From Dipteris shenzhenensis (taxonomy: Eukaryota > Polypodiophyta > Polypodiopsida > Gleicheniales), in assembly GCA_047967505.1 (NCBI GenBank), contig CM106538.1: 64,000 bases of DNA; one strand, 5' to 3'. The notes beneath the pieces are model-generated. The model saw only the letters and a list, made by a program, of their open reading frames with translations. It searched no databases and was not told where the DNA came from. Positions within the stretch are counted from its first letter, which is position 1. Every line of letters starts with the position of its first letter. Shown here one piece after another: positions 22,414-31,854 of the stretch. Both the position numbers and the translations under genes were made by a program.

Positions 22414-22974
22414 GTTTTCATTTTTAACACACAATTGGGTCATGATAGATACCTACTTACAATAGGTTGGCTATAGGGACTATACTATTTATGAGCCTAT
22501 TTTGTGCAGGTCTACCAGAGCTAGGTATCCTGTGGATAGGCTAAAATATGATGGATTTACAGCCATTCACTATGCCTATATGGTCAAAGTGATACATGAA
22601 CCAGAACCCACTTCTTTTGAGCAAGCCATGGGAAAAGAAAAATGGGAGAAAGCCATGGATGAAGAAATGGATGCCTTGGAAGCAAATGCTACATGGGAAT
22701 TGGTGCCTTTGCCTAAAGACAAGAATGCAATTGGTTGCAAGTGGGTTTATAAGGTGAAGCACAATGCAGATGGTTCTGTGAACAGACACAAGGAAAGATT
22801 AGTTGTCAAGGGGTATGCACAGACATATGGCATTGATTATGAAGAAACATTCAGTCTGGTTGCAAGGATGGCAACCGTAAGAGCATACTATTCAAGAGTT
22901 TTTGATTTTTGTTTTCATTTTTAGCACCAATCAGGTCATGACAATACGTATCTACTATGGGTTGGTAATAGGGG
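22414..22974. repeat. 64-bp direct repeats flanking a copia RT fragment
   Basis: GTTTTCATTTTTAACAC... at 22414-22477 and GTTTTCATTTTTAGCAC... at 22911-22974 share GGGTCATGAYARATAC-like and TAGGTTGG-like words across 64 bp, with roughly three quarters identity by eye. They bracket the reverse transcriptase fragment almost exactly and are too long for a retrotransposon target-site duplication. Confidence 0.6.
22502..22885 (+). pseudogene. Ty1/copia reverse transcriptase, N-terminal fragment
   Basis: An uninterrupted plus-strand frame encodes [40 protein letters not shown] and [20 protein letters not shown], the start of the copia RVT_2 reverse transcriptase. It stops being recognisable after MATVRA at 22885, before the catalytic YVDD box. 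It has no stops over about 125 codons, unlike the copia debris around it. It begins after TTTTGTGCAG and ends at GTAAGA, which look like splice sites, though GTAAGA is also the natural V-R codon pair of the family. Confidence 0.85.
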
Positions 22975-23099
22975 TTCCAATCAAACAAAAATTATGGTTA
23001 TACTATTTGATGTAGAAACTATATCAATTGCCTTTTCCTTAAAGAGACTATACAAACTTTAGCTCCTAAATCATCTGGCTTTATTCAACAATTAGTAGG

Positions 23100-23405
23100 C
23101 CCAGGTTCAGTCTTAATGGCATCTTGATAGGGCCTATAGAATTCTCACAAAACCAATTTATATTCACTTTCTACTATCATGCTTGTATTCACCTGGCATA
23201 TAGCCTCAATCCTCTACTATTTCTAGCATGCCATTAAAGCTTCTTCATAAAAGCACATGATTGAGAGGAGTTTCCATCTATTATACTGACTTCTAGTAAT
23301 ACATTTTTATTCTCCATACCCCCCCCCCTCTCTCTCTCTCTCGCTCTCTCTCATCTACAAAGATCTTGTTTTTTGTGTTGGATGAAAAAGTTGTATTTTT
23401 GTACA
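23100..23405 (+). repeat. 5' LTR of the deleted copia element (partial)
   Basis: From about 23125 this matches 25850-26222: GGGCCTATAGAATTCTC, GGCATATAGCCTC, a poly-C/CT run at 23319-23352, CTACAAAGATCTTG. It ends TTTTTGTACA at 23405, right before the PBS. The LTR start was not found; the 5' part seems lost or too diverged. Confidence 0.65.
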
Positions 23406-23422
23406 TGTTATTAGAGCTTTGG
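23406..23422 (+). other. Degenerate primer-binding site
   Basis: TGTTATTAGAGCTTTGG is the iMet primer-binding site TGGTATCAGAGC with two substitutions in the first twelve bases. Its position directly after the LTR-closing CA supports the call. Confidence 0.6.
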
Positions 23423-23509
23423 CTCTTGACAAGAAGTATTGGTAGTTGTTTTTAATTTGAAAATAGATTTGGAGAGAGGGCTCAACCCATGGCAAGAGAG
23501 TGACCTCCA

Positions 23510-24520
23510 TAATTTGGCTCTAAAGGAAAGCTGGATGGGATGAAATACACCTCTGGAAGTTCAAGATGAAAGCTATATTGAGTTCTTATGAGCTTTGGGA
23601 TATGGAAACTAGAGCGGATGTGATGTCGATTCCAAATGTGGATACCATCGATGGAAAAAATCATACCAATGGTTGGTGAGGTCTTGGCATGGGGGAGAAA
23701 GAATGTCAATACATTGTGTTCCATTGTCACCAGTGTCAATGATTTTGTTATGGCTTTGATTCAATAGCTGCACAACCATAGATGGTACTCAAGAACTAGC
23801 ATGGGACCATGAATTAGATGAGGATCCAAAGTCTAGAGAATGATCTTGAGCTAGAGGTTTCTTAAGCGATATAGTAATTCATCTCGAGGGGAATACAATA
23901 CAAAATCAGATGGCTAAAATTAGTATTGCAAACACCAGAGTCAAAGATTTTGCATGAAGGTTGCATCCATATTATTTCCCCTAAGTATGACAACTTTAAT
24001 GGCATTGAATACGTAAGTCAGGACACATATGCTCACCTTTGAATATTTTAACACCATGCTTCTTTGATGAGTTCAAGACCATGATTCTTGTGGAGACATC
24101 AAAAGGCTACGCAGGGAGACTATTCAGCTTTCTCTACATGCTTTAAGAAGGGAAAGGATAAAGACTCTAGTAACTCCTTTTCTTCAAAGGATAAGAGGAA
24201 GAAAGATATAAAATTCTTCCACTACAACAAAAGCAACCACATTCAAAATGAGTATAAAAAGAATGCTATAGACTAGAAGATAGTTTGGTAATGCCATATA
24301 AGAAGAAGTTAAGTCCTAGTTGTCAAAAGGCTAGGTAGGGAGATTATTTAGCTTTCTTTACAAGGCTGAAGAAATAAAAGGGTAAAGACTCTAGTAACCA
24401 TTCTTCTTTAAGGCTAAGAGAAAGAGAAAGATAAAGTGCATCTATTGTAAAAATGCAACCACATTCTGAATAATTGTAGAAAGAAGGCTACAGTGGAGAA
24501 GAATAACATGCTAAAGCCAT
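23510..24520 (+). pseudogene. Copia gag with tandemly duplicated zinc-knuckle segment
   Basis: KLDGMKYT then WKFKMKAILSSYELWDMETR (23529-23620) represents the gag N-terminus with a frameshift between the parts. The 3' part occurs twice, at about 24105-24280 and 24326-24505: each has KG-KDSSN-rich sequence, a lysine-rich stretch and a damaged CCHC knuckle (FFHYNKSNHIQNEYKK; KCNHILNNCRKK). Neither knuckle keeps all four zinc ligands. Stops throughout. Confidence 0.7.
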
Positions 24521-24589
24521 CCAAGAGGGAATTTGGCAATAATGCTTAAGCTGAGTTGAAGTTGTTTGTGAATATAAGGTAGTCCATTT

Positions 24590-24800
24590 TCCTAGGGTTG
24601 ATGAATCATGGATCATCGATTGTGGAGCTTCTTGACACATGACCATTCATAGGGATTGGTACACCTCCTATGATCTGTATGGAGTGACATCCTAGCAGTA
24701 GCAAAAAATGATGCAAAATATCCAACCAAGGGCACAAGTACTATATCTTTCATGTTTAATGGAGTTATTAAGAATGGGTTGAGAATTTGGCAGATGTCAT
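24590..24800 (+). pseudogene. Copia protease remnant
   Basis: ESWIIDCGAS, a stop, then HMTIHRDWY, starting near 24604, corresponds to the copia protease active-site block W-I-x-D-S-G-A-x-x-H-M-T, with S of DSG changed to C. LADVMYV near 24787 fits the later L.DVLYVP block. The frame is then lost and the sequence jumps to RNase H. Confidence 0.75.
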
Positions 24801-24809
24801 GTATGTGAC

Positions 24810-25168
24810 AAACATCAAGAGAACTTTTATCTCATGGATCAATAAGAAGAATCCTACTATTTCTCTTTATTCTACTAAGGCTGAGTATAAAGAAACTTGC
24901 TTTGCTTCTTGTGGGGCATTTTGGTTAAGTAGGAGTTTGGTAGACATGAGAGCAGCCCATGCAAGTCCATGCATAGACAACAAGATTATGTTGTGAAAAC
25001 CATAAGTACATGGTGATTGCAAGGAATTTGATGTTCCATGGCTACACCAAACACATTGATATTCCGCATCACTTTGTGTGTGAGCTATCATGGATGGAAA
25101 ATAGTGTAGAAATATTTACTAATGCCCTTGGGAGAGATTTTTTGGAGCGACGTCTTTGTCAACTCTGA
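24810..25168 (+). pseudogene. Copia RNase H remnant
   Basis: ISWINKKNPTISLYSTKAEY (24828) corresponds to the SW.SKKQ..VSLSSTEAEY block of copia RNase H, with the catalytic E retained in KAEY. Later pieces read HTKHIDIP-like, VEIFTNALGRDFLERRLCQL and a stop, the normal end of a copia polyprotein. Integrase and the reverse transcriptase palm are deleted just upstream. Confidence 0.8.
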
Positions 25169-25363
25169 ATTAGAACAAAGAGTTAGTTCACCTTTAGGTG
25201 GACATTGAGTGTGGGTGCTAGAAATCAATGCAAATAGTGTAGAAATATTCACTAATGCCCTTGGGAGAGATTTTTTGGAGCGACATCTTTGTCAACTCTG
25301 AATTAGAACAAAGAGTTAGTTCACCTTTAGGTGGACATTAAGTGTGGGTGCTAGAAATCAATG
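25098..25363. repeat. 134-bp tandem duplication across the pol end and PPT region
   Basis: Copy 1 (25098-25231) and copy 2 (25232-25363) differ at only about three positions, much less than the divergence between the element's LTRs. The duplication is therefore younger than the element. Each copy holds the last codons of RNase H and the start of the 3' LTR. Confidence 0.85.
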
Positions 25364-26015
25364 CTCTACTCTCATGTAACCATGCATGTACCACGTAATT
25401 CTAGTTTATAACCTCCCCTTTAGGAGGAGAACGCATTGAGTAGAAGGGACTTTTGATAGGTCCCTATTTAAACACTGGCAAGTGTGGCCTGTTGGGGATA
25501 GTAGTAATGAGCATTAACTACGATCTAGGGCAAGGGGTGTCCTAGTGGTAATGAGGCCAAGTGTATCTTGCTTGATAGAGGTGATGAGAATTATCTAGGA
25601 TCCAGGGCAAGGGGTGTCCTAGTGTTAATGAGGCCAAGTGTGGCATGCTAGATAGAGGTAATGAGCATTAGATACGAGGATCTAGTGTGAGGGGTGTCCT
25701 AAGGGGGCTAGAGTCCCCTTGGGAGGGGTTCAAGGGTGGTGGATACCCTTGACCATTGGTATAGGTTTCCTAATAGGGGGAAGTGGTTTAGTTGGCCACC
25801 ATTGATCTAAGTCCACCACTGGTTGAGCATCAACTAGATTTCTAATAGGACCTATATAATCACCCACCCTTTAAAATTCAATTCCTATTGCCCTTGTAAT
25901 ATTTTGGCATATAGCCTCCATCCTTTACTAGTTGTTCAAGCGTGCCATCAAATATTCTTCACTGGGGAAGTAGTTGCCCTCCATTGTATTGGTTTGCAAC
26001 AATACTATTTTATCT

Positions 26016-26064
<49 letters not shown>

Positions 26065-26101
26065 CCTCCCTCCCTCGCTCCCTCCCTCCCTCCCTCTCTC
26101 T

Positions 26102-26148
<47 letters not shown>

Positions 26149-26222
26149 CACATGCACATGCACGCTTTCGTCTACAAAGGTCTTGTTGTCTATGTTAGAC
26201 ACAAGACTCATTTTTTCTTACA
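25344..26222 (+). repeat. 3' LTR of the deleted copia element
   Basis: It starts at the TGTGGGTGCTAGAAATC word after the second tandem copy and ends TTTTTTCTTACA at 26222. It contains three diverged copies of an AGGGGTGTCCTA...GAGG segment (25500-25720), then the part matching the 5' LTR, with a much expanded CT microsatellite (26019-26144, interrupted by CCCT and poly-C runs). Serine/leucine-rich open frames over the microsatellite are spurious. Confidence 0.65.
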
Positions 26223-26456
26223 AATTTAAGCAAATAAGAGGCTTCCAATGATTCCAAAAGGGATTATAAAAGAGATACAAGTCCTCCTAAATTCTTTGTG
26301 AACTAGAGAAATAAGGCAATCCAAATCCAAAGGATGGAAGCCAAAGTAGAGGCCTTAGATAAGCTAGCATTAATGGAATCTACTACCACTATGGAATATG
26401 AATATTTGCCTGATGCAAGCATATATGAGAGTTGTTAAAAGAAGGAATGGATTGGT

Positions 26457-27440
26457 TGATGGCCATGTGTAGAGAAATAGGATAGGACATTCAAGACAAG
26501 AAAGAAGCTTGAGCTATCCATGAAGGTTTCTAAAGAAAAAGGTTTCTTGGCCATGTGTAGAGAAAGAGGATAGGACATTCAAGATGAGAAAGAAGCTTGA
26601 GATATCCATGAAGGATTCTAAAGAATAAGAGGAATAAGGAGAGGGAAAAGGAATGGGTGGTGATAAAAGTGGAGAGGGTTGGTTGGCAAGGTCAATGAGA
26701 GGAGGGAATAGGTGAAGAGAGAGGAGCTATTAAAAGGAAGGGGGGGACATAGGTGAAGAGAAAGAGGGCTATTAAGGTTGTTGAGGTAAGGGAGGGGGGG
26801 GAGTCAGGAAAGGAGTAGATAAAAAGGGAAATGGAAGTACATGTGAAGAGAGGGGACTGATAGGTCACTGAGGAAATGGGGTTTCAATATTAGGGCCGAT
26901 GTGATAAAAAAGGAAGGTGGTGCATAGGTAAATAGAGCGGGGACTAGGTCTTCTAGGAAAGTGGGGAATTTGAGAATGAAATGGATAAAGAGATAAAGGG
27001 GGATATAGGTAAAGAGACTTGACTCGATAAGGTCATCAAATATATAAAGAGGGAAGGGGGGATGTAGATAAAGAGAGGGGATATGGGGAAGGCTCATTGA
27101 GGGAAGAGGGGAGAAGTTGAGAAGGGAGGGGATAAAGAGATAAGGTAGGGACATAGTGAGGAACAGGTGTAGGTAGCCAAGGGGGGTAGAAAGGAAGAGG
27201 GGTACCCATGTAGAGAGGGAAGGCTCATAGGTTCACCAAGGGGCAAGGGGAAATTTTCAAGAGGGAGAGGATAAAGAAGGAAGGGGCAATTCATGTGTAG
27301 AGAGGGGGGTTGATAGTTCAAGTGAAGAGAAGGGAGGCTAGCAGGAAGGGGGATGAGATTGGGAGGGAAATGATATATGGAAGGGGAGGGGAGGGCCCCA
27401 CACAAGTGAAGAGAGGGGGAGTAGCAAGGTTGTTGAGGTT
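26457..27440. repeat. Purine-rich degenerate satellite, about 85-bp period
   Basis: A marker word of the type CATAGGTGAAGAGAGGGG recurs near 26461, 26549, 26710, 26746, 26836, 26921, 27002, 27061, 27147, 27206, 27290 and 27399, mostly 80-90 bp apart. The first two units form a clear 88-bp tandem repeat (26461/26549). Later units are more diverged but keep AAGG, GTTGAGG and AAAGGGGG blocks. Pyrimidine-strand open frames rich in PSL are by-products. Confidence 0.65.
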
Positions 27441-28739
27441 GAGTGTGTAACTAGACCTGGTTGAAGATCTCCCAAAGATGTTACTACTCAATAGAAGAGG
27501 AAACATTATAAGGGAACAACACCTTCCAAATGAGTCACACAGTTAAAAAATTGTCCCCTCAGGAAGTAGTAAACCTAGAACTACAACAAACCCACCGATG
27601 ACTACTACTTGAGAGAAGTGGATATTAAAGAGCACCTCCCCAGAGCAAGGCTCTTCTAGTTCTATGTAGAAGTTGGGTAGAAATGGAATCACCAAAGATA
27701 CCTCCCCTATCACTACTACTAAACAAGGTACTTCTTTTGATTCCATTCAAACATTGGCTCGAAAAAGGGGCTTTAAAGATGGCGTGCTTATTGATATTAG
27801 CAAATTTATTCAAAAGCAATGCATAAAATTAAAAAATATAGAATTGTTTACTAGTAGTCTACTTATAGACTAGCATAGCCTTGAAGGAGATCCAACTCCA
27901 TAAATCCAAGTAAGACATTACTTGAATCACTCAGTCTCATTGAATCTATCATCAACATTCACATTCATACATTTGGCATACCACGTTAACACTTTGGCAT
28001 TGGGTAGCTCATCATATTAGTGATACTTCATAGAATCTAATTAATCTTCTAATGGATGCAAGATAGCTACAAATATTTTGCACTTCACATACTAAATATG
28101 TAGAGTCACTTTTGTTAAATATTTTTGCATGTGTCCCTACCACGTATATCAGGCTCTTGGCTATTCTTAACACATTGTTGCCATCATTTTATTATAGTCT
28201 TGATCCTTGTCATCTTTAATAGGTGTTCCATCATGATGAATACTTACAGGCATGTAGGTTGGATCATGTTCACAAAACACTTGGTTTGAGACGAAGTATT
28301 ATAGAGTGTGAAAATTGAGCATAAGTCGAATAGTGGTAGCTCATAATGTCCTCATGAGTAGACACTCTTGGTGACATGAAACTAAGTCTCTACCATAGAG
28401 AACTAGACAATCTCCATCATGGAGCTATTTCCATTTGGAGTATAATGATATTCCAATCATGACTTCTATTGTTAAAGAAGATAATCTCCATCATGAATCT
28501 ATTTCCATTCATAGTGCAATGATATTCAAATCATGACTTCTATTGCCAAAGGATATATACTAGTTTTCAATTCAAACCTCATAGGTCTTGAGAAAAAGGT
28601 GACATATTTGTCATATGATTTCATGGATGAGACTTCATGTTCTCATCATGCGCATTTCCCAATAAGCACTATTAGACTTGAATCATCCTTTTTTGATGCA
28701 CATACGAGGGCAAAAACTATCGATATGGAATAAGGGCAA
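27441..28739. other. Intergenic, no gene seen
   Basis: No coding motif. A 76-bp tandem repeat lies at about 28409-28560, sharing ATCTCCATCATG, CTATTTCCATT and CAATCATGACTTCTATTG. Confidence 0.5.
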
Positions 28740-28744
28740 ATTTT

Positions 28745-28850
28745 TTGTTGGTAATAGTGTCAATATATACCAACACTAATTAGCATCAGTATATACCAAC
28801 ACTATCAGAAGTGGATTTACCAATGTTGGTATATATCGACACTGGTTAAA
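28745..28850. repeat. Left cluster of CACTA-like subterminal motifs
   Basis: TAGTGTCAATATATACC, TATATACCAACACTA (twice) and GTTGGTATATATCGACACT occur within 100 bp as direct and inverted copies. They mirror the right cluster at 39205-39290. Confidence 0.6.
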
Positions 28851-29715
28851 ATTTTCTATACTTATGGAAATATAGAACATGATTTGCAATAAGATTTAAA
28901 ATAAGTTTTTGCTTGAAGTTTGGGATCAAAATCTCATGTATTCATGGTGAATTCAATATACAAATGTACATAATGCCACTCTATAAAAGTGAAAGGGGTG
29001 ACGATAAAAAGCCTTGTCAGTGCCAAAAGAATCAACGACTGAGCCAAGTCTCACATGAAAAATAACTCTTTCTCTAACAATATAGTCCATTGATCACCTA
29101 CATCGTCATTATCTATTATAGATATACCTAAGACTTGATCCTCTAATTCATCTTCTTCAACAATATCATGTGATACATAATCCCATCTTCTTCCCCAATT
29201 CGTGATCTCCACCTTCCTCCATTATGATGTTATTATATGCATTTTCTTCTTGGCCAATCTCATGATCTTCATCTTCTTCCCTAGGGATCAACTGTGGATC
29301 CATTGGAGGCATCTTTGTATCTTCATCCCTATCTTCAAAAGTATTTTTACTTCAAGGAGCAACTTGGACCACATACCACCATCTTGGATCAGAATTATCT
29401 CAATGGAATACCACCTATGCTCAAGATGAAAATTAAATGCCACTAATTGTCTAATGGATGCTTAATTATATATGAACGTGTACAAATTCTTTAAAAATAA
29501 AGGCATTAGCTTATTTAATTAATTAGTATGTACTTGCTCACAACTCTCGGGAAGAACAAAAGTATCACTTTCATCGGTCCACAGTGTGGTGGAGTCTATG
29601 GTAAAGAAACCACTCGGTCTTTTCTAACTATAGCATTGGGACCATTGTAGTAGTTCTAAACCATTTTACATCAAGAATGAAAATAGTAAACCGTCGAAAT
29701 CAACTTTGTAGATTT
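28851..29715. other. No gene seen
   Basis: AT-rich; a TCTTC-rich stretch at 29100-29350 has no recognisable product. Confidence 0.4.
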
Positions 29716-29720
29716 TTTGT

Positions 29721-29921
29721 TGAAGCGGAAGCGAGTGGAGGAGAGTAAGACTAAAACCACAAGAGTGGTGGGTGTGAATGCAGAAGCGAGGGCACACCAC
29801 AACCCTCAAGAGTATATTAGGATAGGCACTAGGGTGGAACCAGTTCAGAGTGAACCGTGTTCACACTGTAACCTGTAATAAAAAGGTGTATATGAGGTGG
29901 AACAGGGCCTTAACCCCAACA
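29721..29921 (-). repeat. 3' LTR of the young copia element
   Basis: 201 bp from TGAAGCGGAAG to CCCCAACA. It differs from the right LTR at one C/T and one A/C position. Short LTRs of this size are common in copia elements. AATAAAAAGGTGTATATGAGG near 29877-29897 holds AT-rich promoter- or polyadenylation-like words. Confidence 0.97.
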
Positions 29922-29933
29922 ACCTCCCACCTG
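29922..29933 (-). other. Polypurine tract
   Basis: The minus strand reads CAGGTGGGAGGT directly before the LTR start TGTTGGGG. It is the plus-strand primer of the young copia element. Confidence 0.85.
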
Positions 29934-30010
29934 AAGGCAATGTGCCTCAAAAAAAAAGAAATTACAGCAAGTACATATAGAATGTACAAGGCCAAAACGT
30001 GATATAGGGC

Positions 30011-31585
30011 CTATCCAACACCCATTAGTGTCCTGCAATGTGCAAACCGCTCTGTTAGCAAGATCTTGGTGAAAAGATCCGCAGGGTTATCATCAGTATG
30101 GATTTTGACAAGTTCTAACAACTTGTCATGCAATACCTCACGAATAAAGTGGTACTTAACATCAATGTGCTTGGTCTTCTGATGAAAGGCCAGATTCTTT
30201 GCCAACATAATAGCACTCTGGCTATCACAATGCAAAGAAGGAATATCCCGTGAAAAACCCAAGTCTCCCACCAGACATGAAAGCCATATGGCCTCCTTGC
30301 AAGCCTCAGTGGCTGCAATATACTCTACCTCCGTGGTAGACAATGCTGTGCATCTCTGTAACCTGGATATCCATGAAATAGCACCACTTGTGAAAGTAAA
30401 CACGTAGCCCGTGGTGGACTTATGATTGTCTGCATGCCCTGCATAATCTGAATGTGTGTATCCATGCACTTCTGCATCTTGCTTGCCAAAACATATGCAC
30501 ACATCTTGAGACCCCTTAAGGTATCTCAATATACCTTTAATTGCCTCCCAATGCCTTTTACCGGGGTTAGCCATATATCTACTGACCACCCCCACTGCAA
30601 AAGCAATATCTGGTCTAGTAGCAACCATGGCATACATTAGACTGCCACATGCAGAAGCATAAGGAACCTTGGCCATATGAGCCCTTTCATCATTTGACTG
30701 AGGGTTGTCCTTTTGGCTGAGTTTCAAATATGGAGGCAAGGGTGTGCTCAAAGCCTTCCCCTTATCCATATTGAACCTCTCCAGGACTTTGCCAATGTAC
30801 TCTTTTTGAGAAAGATAGAGTAAACCCTTTGACCTGTTCCTCACAATCCACATACCAAGAATGTGATTTGCATCACCAAGATCCTTCATGTCGAAGGTTT
30901 TGTGCAGTTTTGCCTTCAAAGCATTCATATCAATAGATGACTTCCCAGTAATAAGCATATCATCCACATAAAGAATGAGTATAAGAAGACTACCATCTCT
31001 TGTCTTCTTAGTGTAGAGACAATGATCATGATCAGACCATCTGAATCCTTGTGCTTTCATGAAAGCATCAAACTTGTGATACCACTCTCTGGGTGCCTGC
31101 TTGAGCCCATAGAGACTCTTCTGCAATTTGCATACAAGCCCTTCTTTTCCCTTGACTTGATATCCCTCTGGTTGCTGCATATAAATATCCTCGTGAAGGT
31201 CTCCATGAAGGAAAGCCATCTTCACGTCCATTTGGACAAGATCCATGTCCTGACTAGCAACCAAAGCTGAAACAGTCCTCAATGTAGTCATCTTGACTAT
31301 AGGAGAAAAGATTTCATCAAAGTCAACTCCCTTTTCCTGCTTGAACCCCTTAGCAACTAATCTTGCTTTGTACTTGGGCTTAGCATCCCCTGGAGTGATC
31401 TTCAACCTATAAACCCATTTGCATGGTAGGACTTTCTGGCCTGCGGGCAATTGCACTAGATTCCATGTCTGATTCTTCTCAAGAGATTGCATTTCTGAAA
31501 CCATGGCTTTCTGCCAATTCTTTGCGTCCTCCCTCTTCATGGCTTCTTTAAAGAACGAGGGCTCACCACATACCTTGGATTCCAC
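30011..31585 (-). CDS. Copia reverse transcriptase-RNase H, open frame
   Basis: An uninterrupted frame of about 524 codons covers the whole RVT_2 reverse transcriptase and RNase H. Landmarks (residues from the frame start): KWVYRLK at 56, the first catalytic aspartate in LVQMDVKMAFLHG near 120, LYGLKQAPREWY near 160, the YVDD box at 206-209, GSLMYAMVATRPDIAFAV near 315, SDYAGHADNHKSTTGY near 373, and the RNase H block ALSTTEVEYIAATEA near 418. It ends with the usual NPADLFTK region. There is no initiating ATG at the frame start; it is the downstream part of a polyprotein, out of frame with protease because the integrase region has been deleted at about 31590. Confidence 0.93.
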   Translation of the reverse strand: MESKVCGEPSFFKEAMKREDAKNWQKAMVSEMQSLEKNQTWNLVQLPAGQKVLPCKWVYRLKITPGDAKPKYKARLVAKGFKQEKGVDFDEIFSPIVKMTTLRTVSALVASQDMDLVQMDVKMAFLHGDLHEDIYMQQPEGYQVKGKEGLVCKLQKSLYGLKQAPREWYHKFDAFMKAQGFRWSDHDHCLYTKKTRDGSLLILILYVDDMLITGKSSIDMNALKAKLHKTFDMKDLGDANHILGMWIVRNRSKGLLYLSQKEYIGKVLERFNMDKGKALSTPLPPYLKLSQKDNPQSNDERAHMAKVPYASACGSLMYAMVATRPDIAFAVGVVSRYMANPGKRHWEAIKGILRYLKGSQDVCICFGKQDAEVHGYTHSDYAGHADNHKSTTGYVFTFTSGAISWISRLQRCTALSTTEVEYIAATEACKEAIWLSCLVGDLGFSRDIPSLHCDSQSAIMLAKNLAFHQKTKHIDVKYHFIREVLHDKLLELVKIHTDDNPADLFTKILLTERFAHCRTLMGVG

Positions 31586-31590
31586 ATAGA

Positions 31591-31854
31591 ATGACCAAAT
31601 TGGGTAAGATAACCTGCATCATCAAGCTGCCCAGTGGATATCAAGCTCTTCCTGAGCTGTGGCACATGTCTCACATTGTGCAATACAAATTCAAAACCAT
31701 TTGGGAATTTTAGATGCACATCCCCAATGCCAACAACGTCACAGGCATAATCATTCCCAAGTTTCACGCATCCTTTCTTCCCTGCATCATATGAAGCAAA
31801 CCACTGCTCATGAGGAGTAACATGATAGGATGCACCTGAGTCTAATAGCCAATC
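31591..31854 (-). pseudogene. Copia protease, joined to a deletion breakpoint
   Basis: In the same frame as gag, after one TAG, the sequence reads DWLLDSGASYHVTPHEQWF, the intact copia protease active site with D-S-G. It goes on through FVLHNVRHVPQLRKSLISTG and ends LDDAGYLTQFGHSMW. Normally integrase would begin with its zinc-binding HHCC region soon after; instead the sequence passes within a few codons into the pre-RT linker EPSFFKEAMKRED. About 1.3 kb or more is missing compared with a typical copia element. Confidence 0.88.

Larger units (their letters stand above)
23100..26222 (+). mobile_element. Decayed, internally deleted Ty1/copia element
   Basis: Two related LTRs (5' copy ending 23405, 3' copy ending 26222) enclose, in order, a degenerate PBS, gag, a duplicated zinc-knuckle region, protease and the RNase H end. 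Integrase and nearly all of reverse transcriptase are missing between about 24780 and 24820. Coding parts contain many stops. The LTRs share TGGCATATAGCCTC, a CT microsatellite and CTACAAAG(A/G)TCTTGTT, but are strongly diverged, so the insertion is old. Confidence 0.8.

Noticed and set aside
25904-26251. Serine/leucine-rich frames over a CT run
   Set aside because: Microsatellite inside a copia LTR.
26804-27506. Several proline/serine/leucine-rich minus frames
   Set aside because: Pyrimidine strand of the purine satellite.
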